Positions 1 through 6,950 are shown, counted from the stretch's first letter. The stretch is 11,976 nt of DNA from Bacteroidales bacterium UBA1711 (GCA_002317325.1 DCJB01000022.1:1-11976); one strand, 5' to 3'. The notes: generated by a model not told the origin, from the sequence alone. Program-made: numbers and translations.

Positions 1-57
1 TGGGTTTACGGTGCGCCCCGTCTGCGAGTAGGGTCCAGAATTGAGGCACATCCTTCC

Positions 58-94
58 CCCCTCCACCCCCATGGAGGGGCGGGGTGCGCCCCTC
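58..94. repeat. Two overlapping, mutually exclusive GC-rich hairpins
   Basis: Positions 58-65 (CCCCTCCA) pair perfectly with 72-79 (TGGAGGGG). Positions 74-80 (GAGGGGC) pair perfectly with 88-94 (GCCCCTC). Both stems use bases 74-79, so only one can form at a time. The decamer GGTGCGCCCC also occurs twice nearby, at 10-19 and 83-92. This is visible in the sequence; any switching or attenuation role is a guess. Confidence 0.45.
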
Positions 95-100
95 GCCACC

Positions 101-144
101 CAATAAGCTTAGGGCGCCCCGGCAGGGGCGCCCTAAGCTTATTG
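101..144. repeat. Perfect 20-bp inverted repeat with 4-nt loop
   Basis: Bases 101-120 are the exact reverse complement of 125-144, leaving a GGCA loop at 121-124. Each arm contains an AAGCTT and a GGCGCC palindrome. A stem this long does not arise by chance in a short spacer. No U-rich tract follows on either strand, so it is not a textbook intrinsic terminator, although it could still end transcription of a gene to the left of the window. A dispersed palindromic repeat is the other option. Confidence 0.7.
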
Positions 145-174
145 AATGAATAAAGATAACGAGAGAATGTGGAA

Positions 175-292
175 ATGGCACAGATAAAGGACATCATCGA
201 GGTTTGAAGACTTCCGCAAGCGGCTTGAGGACGCTATCCGCAACCCCAAGAAGGTGAGCAAGGCAACATGGAGGGGAGAATTTAGAGTGTAA
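175..292 (+). pseudogene. Short frameshifted coding remnant upstream of gyrB
   Basis: An ATG at 175 opens MAQIKDIIEV and stops at TGA 205. A second frame running from 203 reads FEDFRKRLEDAIRNPKKVSK and continues for nine residues to TAA at 290-292. The codons of the second part (GAC, TTC, CGC, AAG, GAG, ATC, AAC, CCC) match those of the neighbouring real genes, so it looks like genuine coding sequence joined to the first part by a one-base shift. The last codons run into the heptad array that starts at 281, which suggests the original 3' end is lost. I do not recognise the parent family. It could also be chance. Confidence 0.3.
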
Positions 293-313
293 AGTTTAGA
301 ATGTAGAGTTTAG
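281..313. repeat. Degenerate heptad array (TTTAGAG/TTTAGAA type)
   Basis: Consecutive 7-mers read TTTAGAG, TGTAAAG, TTTAGAA, TGTAGAG and TTTAG, which is also a 14-nt unit repeated about 2.4 times. The array is followed by one C and then ten Gs at 315-324. A similar array with the same core heptad lies at 6493-6520, also next to ten Gs. Confidence 0.6.
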
Positions 314-314
314 C

Positions 315-324
315 GGGGGGGGGG
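315..324. repeat. G10 homopolymer upstream of the gyrB promoter
   Basis: There are ten consecutive Gs about 44 bp upstream of the gyrB -7 box. Runs of this length are prone to slippage in replication, so the length may vary between cells. It lies outside any coding region and any effect would have to be on transcription. Confidence 0.6.
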
Positions 325-355
325 CAACTTTTTGATGTGCGGGGGGCGATAATCC

Positions 356-376
356 AAAAAAAAATCGTATCTTTGC
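356..376 (+). promoter_or_regulatory. gyrB promoter (Bacteroidota -7 element with upstream A-tract)
   Basis: Nine As at 356-364 are followed 3 nt later by TATCTTTG at 368-375, a perfect match to the Bacteroidota -7 consensus TAnnTTTG. The gyrB ATG is at 410, giving a short leader of about 30 nt. No clear -33 TTG motif is visible at the usual spacing. The same GTATCTTTGCA core recurs before the lipoprotein gene. Confidence 0.7.
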
Positions 377-409
377 AAATTATTTGAGAAAGAAACTACC
401 CGCAACATT

Positions 410-2350
410 ATGAGCGAAGAACAGAAGAATCAGGCAGAATACAGCGCGAGCAACATCACCGTCCTCGAGGGGCTGGAGGCTGTGCGCGTGCGCCCGGCAA
501 TGTACATCGGAGACGTGAACTTCAGAGGCCTGCACCACTTGGTGTATGAGGTGGTGGATAACTCGATAGACGAGGCCTTGGCCGGATATTGCAGCAAGAT
601 ATATGTGAGCATAAACGAGGACAACAGCATCACCGTGGATGACAACGGGCGAGGCATACCCGTGGATATGCACGAGAAGGAGCACCGCTCGGCCTTGGAG
701 GTGGTGATGACGGTGCTGCACGCCGGCGGCAAGTTTGACAAGGGAAGCTACAAGGTGTCCGGCGGCCTGCACGGGGTGGGCGTGTCGTGCGTCAACGCAT
801 TGAGCGAGCACATGATTGTGAACGTCTTCCGCAACGGGAAGACCTATCAGCAGGAATACAGCAAGGGCAAGCCCCTCTATCCCGTGAAAGAGGTGGGCGA
901 GAGCGACCGCACCGGCACCCGCATCACTTTCCACCCCGACGCCGGCATTTTCACCACCACCGAGTATGACTACGCCACGCTGCTGGACCGTATGCGCGAG
1001 CTGGCTTATCTGAACAAGGGCATCGACATCACCATAGAGGACAAGCGGCCGCTGGCCGACGGCACCTTCCAGAGCAAGCATTTCTTCAGCGAGAACGGGC
1101 TGCGCGACTTCATCAAGTACCTCGACGAGAACCGGGAGCAGCTGATGCCCGACGCCATCTACATCGAGGGCGAGCGCAACGGCATTCCCATCGAGATTGC
1201 CATGCAGTACAACAACACCTACAACGAGAATATCCACTCCTACGTCAACAATATCAACACCCACGAGGGCGGCACCCACTTGGCGGGGTTTCGCAGCGGA
1301 CTCACCCGCACGCTGAAGGCTTACGCCGACAAGAGCGGGCTGCTGGCCAAGGCCAAGGTGGATATATCGGGCGACGACTTCCGCGAAGGGCTCACCGCCA
1401 TCATCAGCGTGAAGGTGTCCGAGCCCCAGTTTGAGGGGCAGACCAAGACCAAACTGGGCAACAACGAGGTGCGCGGGGCTGTGGATTCGGCAGTGAGCGA
1501 GATGCTGGAGAACTATCTTGAGGAGCATCCCAACGAGGCCCGCACCATCGTGGAGAAGGTCATCCTTGCCGCCCGCGCCCGCCAGGCGGCCCGCAAGGCA
1601 CGCGAGATGGTGCAGCGCGGCAATGTGTTCACCAGCGCGGGGCTGCCCGGCAAGCTGGCGGACTGCCAGGAGGGGGACCCCTCGATGTGCGAGATTTACT
1701 TTGTGGAGGGCGACTCGGCAGGCGGGAGCGCCAAGCAGGGCCGCGACCGCCGATACCAGGCCATCTTGCCCCTCCGAGGCAAAATCCTCAACGTGGAGAA
1801 GGCCATGCGCCACCGCGCTTTCGAGAGCGAGGAAATCAAGAACATCTACACCGCCCTCGGCGTCACGATAGGCACAGCCGAGGACAGCCAGGCGCTCAAC
1901 CTCGAGAAGCTCCGCTACCACAAGGTCATCATCATGACTGATGCCGATGTTGACGGCGCCCACATAGACACCCTCATGCTCACCTTCTTCTTCCGCTATA
2001 TGCCCGAGCTCATCGAGAACGGCTATGTGTATCTCGCCACGCCCCCGCTGTACCTCGTGAAGAAGGGCAACAAGAGTTTCTATTGCTGGACCGAGGAGGA
2101 GCGCGAGCAGGCCATGGTGGCCGTGGGCGACAAAGGGGTGCACGTGCAGCGCTACAAAGGTCTCGGCGAGATGAACCCCGAACAGTTGTGGGAGACCACT
2201 ATGGACCCGGACAACCGCCAGCTGCGTCAGGTGACCATAGAGAACGCCGCTTCCGCCGACCGCGTGTTCAGTATGCTCATGGGCGACGACGTGCCGCCCC
2301 GCCGCGAGTTTATCGAAAGCAACGCCACCTACGCGCAACTCGACCTGTAG
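410..2350 (+). CDS. gyrB: DNA gyrase subunit B
   Basis: This is the ATPase subunit of DNA gyrase (A2B2 complex), which introduces negative supercoils in cytoplasmic DNA. The 646 residues are the normal length for the short GyrB type of this phylum. The GHKL ATPase domain shows EVVDNSIDEAL (47-57, metal-binding Asn51), DDNGRGIP (77-84) and the ATP-lid motif GLHGVGVSCVNALS (119-132). The transducer domain follows, with QTKTKLGN at 344-351. The TOPRIM domain shows EGDSAGGSAKQGRDR (433-447), LPLRGKILNVEKA (453-465) and DADVDGAHI (511-519). The tail motif RYKGLGEMNP is at 581-590. EGDSAGGS followed by QGRDR, rather than a ParE-type EGDSASGS, favours GyrB over topoisomerase IV. The ATG at 410 sits about 35 nt after a good promoter and gives a typical N-terminus. 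No gyrA is visible here. Identification is near certain. Confidence 0.98.
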   Translation: MSEEQKNQAEYSASNITVLEGLEAVRVRPAMYIGDVNFRGLHHLVYEVVDNSIDEALAGYCSKIYVSINEDNSITVDDNGRGIPVDMHEKEHRSALEVVMTVLHAGGKFDKGSYKVSGGLHGVGVSCVNALSEHMIVNVFRNGKTYQQEYSKGKPLYPVKEVGESDRTGTRITFHPDAGIFTTTEYDYATLLDRMRELAYLNKGIDITIEDKRPLADGTFQSKHFFSENGLRDFIKYLDENREQLMPDAIYIEGERNGIPIEIAMQYNNTYNENIHSYVNNINTHEGGTHLAGFRSGLTRTLKAYADKSGLLAKAKVDISGDDFREGLTAIISVKVSEPQFEGQTKTKLGNNEVRGAVDSAVSEMLENYLEEHPNEARTIVEKVILAARARQAARKAREMVQRGNVFTSAGLPGKLADCQEGDPSMCEIYFVEGDSAGGSAKQGRDRRYQAILPLRGKILNVEKAMRHRAFESEEIKNIYTALGVTIGTAEDSQALNLEKLRYHKVIIMTDADVDGAHIDTLMLTFFFRYMPELIENGYVYLATPPLYLVKKGNKSFYCWTEEEREQAMVAVGDKGVHVQRYKGLGEMNPEQLWETTMDPDNRQLRQVTIENAASADRVFSMLMGDDVPPRREFIESNATYAQLDL

Positions 2351-2357
2351 GGGAGAG

Positions 2358-2365
2358 TACCTTTG
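2358..2365 (+). promoter_or_regulatory. Candidate -7 promoter element after gyrB
   Basis: TACCTTTG matches TAnnTTTG exactly and begins 8 nt after the gyrB stop codon. It lies 87 nt before the next ATG (2453). It could start separate transcription of the unknown membrane protein, pepE and nfo. No convincing -33 box is seen, and an 8-mer with two free positions can occur by chance. Confidence 0.4.
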
Positions 2366-2430
2366 AACCCCAGCCCTCACTTCGTCTGTCTCGTATTGCC
2401 TTGAATAGCATGCAAACCATCAAATAGGAA

Positions 2431-2446
2431 ACGGGGGACTCCCCGT
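2431..2446 (+). promoter_or_regulatory. Small hairpin just before the next start codon
   Basis: ACGGGG (2431-2436) pairs with CCCCGT (2441-2446) around a GACT loop, ending 6 nt before the ATG at 2453. It would sit where a ribosome binds, so it might reduce translation. It has only a short AT-rich tail (ATTAT), so it is a weak terminator candidate for gyrB. Confidence 0.35.
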
Positions 2447-2452
2447 ATTATC

Positions 2453-3190
2453 ATGGACACCACAAAAAGCGAATGGCTGATTAAAGCATGCACAGTACTC
2501 GGCACTATTGCCTCCGTAGTCGGGGTGGCGGTAGTATTTGTTGCGGATACGGGTAAAGCGGCTGTCGCCCTCCTTTGCGTGATACTGTTCTTGTCGGCGG
2601 TGAGTCTTCACGCCATCTTTTTCCTTCGCAGGTTTCTCCGTGCCAAGTACCCGACTGACTATTTAAAATTGTCCAGTTTCATCACCTTTGAGGCAATGGA
2701 CGACAACCACAGCCGCTACGATGAGTATCGATTCATCCAGTCTAAGCGTCCGATACTCACAGAGGTGCAATGGCGGTTCAAATGGACGGGCTCAAAGACT
2801 CCCAAAATCAGTTCCACCCTTCAGAATTGCAACGGCAAGGTGTCGCTCAACGCCAACGGGTTCGACATAGCCCGTATGCAACTCAAAAGGCCTCTCCGAT
2901 TCAACGAAAGCACTATGCTTCACTTCCACGCCGACATGGACGACGTGGAACGCAATGCGAAACCGATGGTGTTCCAAAAGGTCAGCGAACCAATTGATGT
3001 CATCAATTTCAAGGTCGTCCTCCGCAACAAAACCAGCAATCCCAACGCCAGACTCATACGCAAGTCTATGGTCTCATCCACAGATGAGGTATTGGAAACC
3101 GTGCCGTTTGACACCGATACTAAAAGTTATCAGCACACATTACCAAACCCCGAGGTCGGCTATTTCTACCGGCTTGAGTGGGATGAATAA
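2453..3190 (+). CDS. Membrane-anchored protein of unknown function (two N-terminal TM helices)
   Basis: I do not recognise a named family. The 245 residues split into two parts. Residues about 9-28 and 32-55 are hydrophobic and form a likely transmembrane hairpin, with short polar ends and a basic RRFLRAKYP segment (about 54-62) after the second helix. The remaining 185 residues are soluble, rich in alternating polar and hydrophobic positions, and look mostly beta-stranded. Recognisable stretches include VQWRFKWTGSKTPKISSTLQ and the C-terminal PEVGYFYRLEWDE. By the positive-inside tendency the soluble domain is probably cytoplasmic. The gene starts 102 nt after gyrB and ends 12 nt before pepE. 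Its base composition is visibly less GC-rich than gyrB or pepE, which may mean more recent acquisition. The ATG at 2453 is used because it precedes the hydrophobic hairpin directly. Confidence 0.8.
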   Translation: MDTTKSEWLIKACTVLGTIASVVGVAVVFVADTGKAAVALLCVILFLSAVSLHAIFFLRRFLRAKYPTDYLKLSSFITFEAMDDNHSRYDEYRFIQSKRPILTEVQWRFKWTGSKTPKISSTLQNCNGKVSLNANGFDIARMQLKRPLRFNESTMLHFHADMDDVERNAKPMVFQKVSEPIDVINFKVVLRNKTSNPNARLIRKSMVSSTDEVLETVPFDTDTKSYQHTLPNPEVGYFYRLEWDE

Positions 3191-3202
3191 ATACACCCAA
3201 TC

Positions 3203-3946
3203 ATGAAACAGAACCTTTTGTTGATCAGCAATTCCACCATGAGGGGGGAAGCCTACCTCGGATGGTGCGAGGAGATGGTGGCCGACTTCTGCCGCCGCCA
3301 CAATGTGAAACGCGTGCTTTTTGTGCCCTATGCCGGCGTGAGCCTTGCCGAGGGCGGACTGAAAGCCTCCTACAATGCCTACGAGGCCAAGGTGAAGGCC
3401 GTCTATGCCGGATTTGGCGTGAGGCTGGCCAGCATCCATCACGCCGCCGACCCCGTGAAGGCCGTGTATGAGGCCGAGTGCGTGGCCGTGGGCGGCGGCA
3501 ACACGTTCCACTTGGTGCGCGAACTGCACCGTCTGGGTCTGATGCAGGCCATCAGCCGTCGCGCTATGGCTGGGATGCCCTATATGGGCTGGAGCGCCGG
3601 CAGCAATGTGGCGGGTCCCACCCTCTGCACCACCAACGATATGCCCATTGTCGAACCCGCCAGTTTTGATTGCATGGGCCTCGTCCCCTTCCAAATCAAC
3701 CCCCACTACACCGACTTCTTCGATCCCAAGCACGGCGGCGAGACCCGCGATGACCGCCTGAAGGAGTACATCATGGTCAACCCCAATGCCGTGGTGGCCG
3801 CCATACGCGAGGCCACGGCCCTCAGCCTCGAGGACGGCGTGCTGCACCTCATAGGGAAGCCCAACAAGATGAAGGTATTCCATCGCACCATGGCCGAGAC
3901 CAAAGAGTACGGACTCGACGACGACATCAACTTCCTGATGAAATAG
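3203..3946 (+). CDS. pepE: Dipeptidase E (peptidase family S51)
   Basis: This is a cytoplasmic serine peptidase that in Salmonella specifically cleaves dipeptides with N-terminal aspartate. The 247 residues slightly exceed the enterobacterial enzyme (about 229). The nucleophile elbow is GWSAGSN with Ser131. Asp146 (TTNDMPI) and His168 (INPHYTDF) fall at +15 and +37 from the serine, the same spacing as the Salmonella triad Ser120-Asp135-His157. The glycine-rich VGGGNTFHL (96-104) is the other conserved family motif. No signal peptide is present. It lies 12 nt after the unknown membrane protein gene and 43 nt before nfo, all in the same direction, so co-transcription is likely although the functions look unrelated. 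The main alternative, cyanophycinase of the same family, is less likely because of the PepE-like length and motif spacing. Confidence 0.92.
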   Translation: MKQNLLLISNSTMRGEAYLGWCEEMVADFCRRHNVKRVLFVPYAGVSLAEGGLKASYNAYEAKVKAVYAGFGVRLASIHHAADPVKAVYEAECVAVGGGNTFHLVRELHRLGLMQAISRRAMAGMPYMGWSAGSNVAGPTLCTTNDMPIVEPASFDCMGLVPFQINPHYTDFFDPKHGGETRDDRLKEYIMVNPNAVVAAIREATALSLEDGVLHLIGKPNKMKVFHRTMAETKEYGLDDDINFLMK

Positions 3947-3989
3947 GCTTCCTTTTCGCCTCAATCCCATCCAACCCGAAATAACGCCC

Positions 3990-4826
3990 ATGAAATACAT
4001 CGGAGCCCACGTGAGTGCCAGCGGAGGCATTGGCAACGCAGTCCTCAACGCCGAAGCCATCGGAGCCAATGCCTTTGCCCTCTTCACCCGCAACCAGCGG
4101 TCGTGGACCAGCAAGCCCCTCACACCCGATGAGATTCACGCCTTCCGGCAGCTCTGTTCGGAGAGAGGGTTCGAGCCGCAGCATATCCTCCCGCACGACA
4201 GTTACCTCATCAACCTCGGCAATCCCGACGAGGAGGCGCTCGTCAAATCGAGGACGGCTTTCCACGATGAGCTGTTCCGCTGCCAGCAGTTGGGCCTCGG
4301 TCTCCTCAATTTCCACCCCGGCAGCCATTTGAACCAGATGGGCGAAGAGGCGTGCTTGGACCAGATTGCAGAGGAAATCAACAGGGCGTTGGAGCGAACT
4401 GAAGGCGTTGCCGCAGTTATTGAGAACACTGCGGGGCAGGGGACCAACATGGGGTTCAAGTTCGGCCAGATAGCCCGCATTATCAGCGGTATAAACGACA
4501 AGAGCCGCGTGGGGGTATGCATTGACACCTGCCACACCTTTGCCGCCGGCTACGACCTGAGTACCGATATGGGCTACCAGTTCACTTTTGATGAATTTGA
4601 GCGGGAGATAGGATTCAAATACCTGCGGGCCGTCCACCTCAACGACAGCAAGAAGGGGTGCGGGAGCCGTGTGGATAGGCACGAGACGATAGGCAACGGG
4701 TGTATAGGGGCCGAGTTTTTCGCCCGCTTTATGCACGACATGCGTTTTGACGAGATGCCAATCATTCTCGAAACGCCCGATCCCGCCCGCTGGGCCGAAG
4801 AGATTCTTTGGCTTCGCAGCCTGTAG
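3990..4826 (+). CDS. nfo: Endonuclease IV (AP endonuclease)
   Basis: This base-excision repair enzyme cuts DNA 5' of abasic sites and removes blocking 3' groups, using three zinc ions in a TIM barrel. The protein has 278 residues, against 285 in E. coli. All nine zinc ligands known from the E. coli enzyme are present at the same residue numbers: His69, His109, Glu145, Asp179, His182, His216, Asp229, His231 and Glu261. The family signatures AVIENTAGQGTN (142-153), GVCIDTCHTFAAGYD (175-189) and HLNDSKKGCGSRVDRHE (216-232) are intact. It follows pepE by 43 nt and is convergent with the glycoside hydrolase gene, with 107 nt between the two stops and no clear terminator hairpin in the gap. It starts at the ATG giving the standard MKYIGAHVS N-terminus. 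It should be fully active. Confidence 0.97.
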   Translation: MKYIGAHVSASGGIGNAVLNAEAIGANAFALFTRNQRSWTSKPLTPDEIHAFRQLCSERGFEPQHILPHDSYLINLGNPDEEALVKSRTAFHDELFRCQQLGLGLLNFHPGSHLNQMGEEACLDQIAEEINRALERTEGVAAVIENTAGQGTNMGFKFGQIARIISGINDKSRVGVCIDTCHTFAAGYDLSTDMGYQFTFDEFEREIGFKYLRAVHLNDSKKGCGSRVDRHETIGNGCIGAEFFARFMHDMRFDEMPIILETPDPARWAEEILWLRSL

Positions 4827-4933
4827 CCCTGTTCCAAGTCAAAATCAGCCTCCTCGGATTGCTTGCGGCATCTGTGGGGGCTGGTTCTTTTGTTGTGATT
4901 GCTGACGGGTGGCGTTCTACCGGGTCCTTGCGG

Positions 4934-6334
4934 CTATTCCGACAGGTCTATCTCGATGGTGGTGGGGCGGCCGGTGGGTTCAATCTCAGGCTGGTCGGCG
5001 GGCAGGCCGTTGATGCGGACCAGCCTCCGCTCGCCGTGACCTCGCACGATGATGGTCAGTTCTGTATTCTGCCACCGGATGCCATCCAGCCGGCACTCGC
5101 TGCCGTCCCGCATACCCATGGGCCGCAGTTGCAGCCGACGGCCGCTGTCGTCGAAATGCAGCCCGAACACATGGTCAATCCAAAGACGCAGATAGCCTGT
5201 GGCGCACCATGTTTGGTGCTCTTTCTTGTCCCATAGCGCCCGGCACTGCCAGCCTCCCGAGGGGACTCCGTCAATAGTGTATATTTCGTAGAAGTTGCCC
5301 GCTCCGTTGACCATGGCCAGCGCGGCCATATTCTCCAGTTCGCGGTAGAACTCATCTTCGGCTCCAATTTTTGCGCAAGCGTCGGCGTAGAACGCATTGA
5401 TATGAGGCCATATCATCATGTTGTGGCGGCCGGGCCTGCTCCGACTATTGCGCGGGAAAGAGGGCGACACGCTGGGGATGCCGTAGTGTGTCAGTTTGAG
5501 GTTGGCCAGTACGAGGCCGGCTTCTTCCCGATTCAGCAGTCCCGCGCCGAGGGCAAGGCTGACACCCAGACCCTCTTGGTAATGGTGGCAGGTACCTTGG
5601 TGGTCAATGAGATAGTACAGCCGGTGGTGCGGGGCATCATAAAGGTGTCGGAGGATGCTGCCGGCCAGTGCGGCACTTTTGGATTGGCAACGCCGCTGCT
5701 CGGCTGGCAGACGCAGTTTGTGGGCCATTTGGCCCAGGCTGCGGTAGGCGAGAAGGTAAACCACGTTGGTGCTGAGGCAGCGAATCGAGTCGCTGTGCGG
5801 GTGGCGCAGCACGAATGAGTCGTCCCATTTCCTATGGTCGTATATCGGTTCGGGATAGGCCTCGATGCCGTCTTGGAAAACGGCGGGACCGAGGAAGAGG
5901 CCGTAGGCGGAGTCGAAGCACTGCGCTTCCAGTTCCTGCATTGTGCGGGCCGCGCAGCGGTAGGCTCTGCGAAGAAAAGAGGTGTCGCCGGTAACCTCAA
6001 AGTGGTGCTGGGCTGCGAGGGTCCAGATGATTTTGTCCCAATACTGGTGGCCGATGCGCTGTCCTGCCTCGGTGACGCTCCAGAGGGTTCGCTCAGCCGC
6101 CTCGGGGCACAGCAGCGACACGGCGTTGAGGCAGTTGATGGAAGCGTCGCGGGTCCATTCGCCGCCGTATCCGGCACCGGCCGCCACAATGCCGTCATGG
6201 GTGTTGTGGTCCAAAGTCCATACCGCCAGCCGGAATGCCGAGTCCAGCATGGCGTTATGGGTGTGCAGCGACTGTCCCCAACTGTTCCATACGCTCAGCA
6301 TCACTGCTACTGTCAATATCATTCTCTTCATCAT
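4934..6334 (-). CDS. Secreted (alpha/alpha)6-barrel glycoside hydrolase, substrate unknown
   Basis: The 466 residues begin with a signal peptide (basic MMKRM, hydrophobic core, likely cleavage near residue 20 at NSWG-QS), so the enzyme acts outside the cytoplasm. The mature part resembles the six-hairpin toroid fold of glycogen-debranching, GH63 and MGH1-like hydrolases. GYGGEWTRDASIN (56-68) carries the usual tryptophan and acidic residues of the active site; Asp63 is a candidate acid. VFQDGIEAY (152-160), IWPHINAFYADA (308-319) and SGGWQCRALWDKKEHQTWCATGY (359-381) follow the pattern of the second catalytic segment. A small beta-rich tail (about 395-466) has the LQLRP motif common after this fold. 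I cannot assign a GH family number or substrate. No SusC/SusD pair or other carbohydrate gene is in view, so it seems to be a lone enzyme. No TAnnTTTG promoter was found in the 150 nt upstream. Confidence 0.8.
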   Translation of the reverse strand: MMKRMILTVAVMLSVWNSWGQSLHTHNAMLDSAFRLAVWTLDHNTHDGIVAAGAGYGGEWTRDASINCLNAVSLLCPEAAERTLWSVTEAGQRIGHQYWDKIIWTLAAQHHFEVTGDTSFLRRAYRCAARTMQELEAQCFDSAYGLFLGPAVFQDGIEAYPEPIYDHRKWDDSFVLRHPHSDSIRCLSTNVVYLLAYRSLGQMAHKLRLPAEQRRCQSKSAALAGSILRHLYDAPHHRLYYLIDHQGTCHHYQEGLGVSLALGAGLLNREEAGLVLANLKLTHYGIPSVSPSFPRNSRSRPGRHNMMIWPHINAFYADACAKIGAEDEFYRELENMAALAMVNGAGNFYEIYTIDGVPSGGWQCRALWDKKEHQTWCATGYLRLWIDHVFGLHFDDSGRRLQLRPMGMRDGSECRLDGIRWQNTELTIIVRGHGERRLVRINGLPADQPEIEPTGRPTTIEIDLSE

Positions 6335-6477
6335 AGAGGGGAAAACGTCAATTGATGTCTATTATTGTGTGTTCAACCAGTTGAGGACTGCCGGCCCTAA
6401 TGCAAGGGAAGTTGAAGGCGGGGATTAGCATCGTCCTGTTGGATCCATTGCTGTACGTCTGTTCTGAGTGCTGGATC

Positions 6478-6487
6478 GGGGGGGGGG
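6478..6487. repeat. G10 homopolymer beside the second heptad array
   Basis: There are ten consecutive Gs, the same length as the run at 315-324, and a seven-G run follows at 6525-6531 on the far side of the heptad array. The location is intergenic. Confidence 0.6.
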
Positions 6488-6492
6488 ATAAT

Positions 6493-6520
6493 AATTTAGA
6501 ATTTAGAATTAAGAATTTAT
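6493..6520. repeat. Heptad array (AATTTAG)4
   Basis: Four consecutive 7-mers read AATTTAG, AATTTAG, AATTAAG and AATTTAT. AATTTAG is a rotation of TTTAGAA, the heptad found in the array at 281-313. The array is bracketed by G runs at 6478-6487 and 6525-6531. Confidence 0.65.
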
Positions 6521-6573
6521 AGTTGGGGGGGTGAGATCCATCGGGGCTGAGACGGTGGGGGAGAAGTGGGAGG

Positions 6574-6808
6574 CTGTCCGAAAACTCTACGATTTGTCAA
6601 GGGGGTGGGTGGTTGGCTTAGGGTCCGTATGGGGTATCAAATTAGGGAGTCTCGTTTGGGGGTTCTCGGACGGGTTGTGGGGTGCAGATGAGTGTTCAAC
6701 ACATTGATTGACTATTATCTTACGGAGTGTTGAGAAACCTTTTCCATTGTGGGTCTGAAATACCCGCCATGACTTCGGAAGAAATCGGCATTGATTAGGG
6801 TCTTTCTA
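6574..6808 (-). mobile_element. Possible decayed insertion-sequence end
   Basis: On the minus strand an open frame runs for about 72 codons from just after a stop at 6806-6808 to a TAG at 6587-6589, with no clear ATG. Immediately beyond the TAG is AGTTTTCGGACAGCC (to 6574), a layout common in insertion sequences, where the transposase stop abuts the terminal repeat. An imperfect inverted copy, GTTCTCGGAC, lies at 6662-6671 and pairs with GTCCGAAAAC at 6576-6585 in 9 of 10 positions. I do not recognise a transposase domain in the translation, so this rests on layout alone. Confidence 0.22.
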
Positions 6809-6950
6809 CCCCGAACATATTCCTAAGTTATCGGCGAGGGATTGGGGGTGGGGCAGAGGAATGTTGGAGGTGGTTCGGCTGAGGGGATGGGCGGCGAGTG
6901 AGGCGGCTGTGCTGCGGGATGTTTTTTCTGATGGGGATGGGGCGGGTTTC

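Noticed and set aside
281..313. Possible CRISPR-like or direct-repeat array
   Set aside because: Units are only 7 nt with no spacers, so this is a simple-sequence array.
380..2380. Open reading frame of 666 codons on the minus strand
   Set aside because: It lies exactly antisense to gyrB. High GC at third positions keeps the opposite frame open, and the translation is repetitive in A, V, L, H and G with no domain.
3140..4736. Two long minus-strand open frames opposite pepE and nfo
   Set aside because: Both plus-strand genes have complete active sites. The antisense translations show no recognisable features.
4827..4933. Shared terminator between the convergent nfo and glycoside hydrolase genes
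   Set aside because: No stem of useful length followed by a T-rich tract could be found on either strand.
6769..6798. Tiny frame MTSEEIGID on the plus strand
   Set aside because: It is nine codons long with no promoter or conserved context, and lies inside the candidate decayed element.
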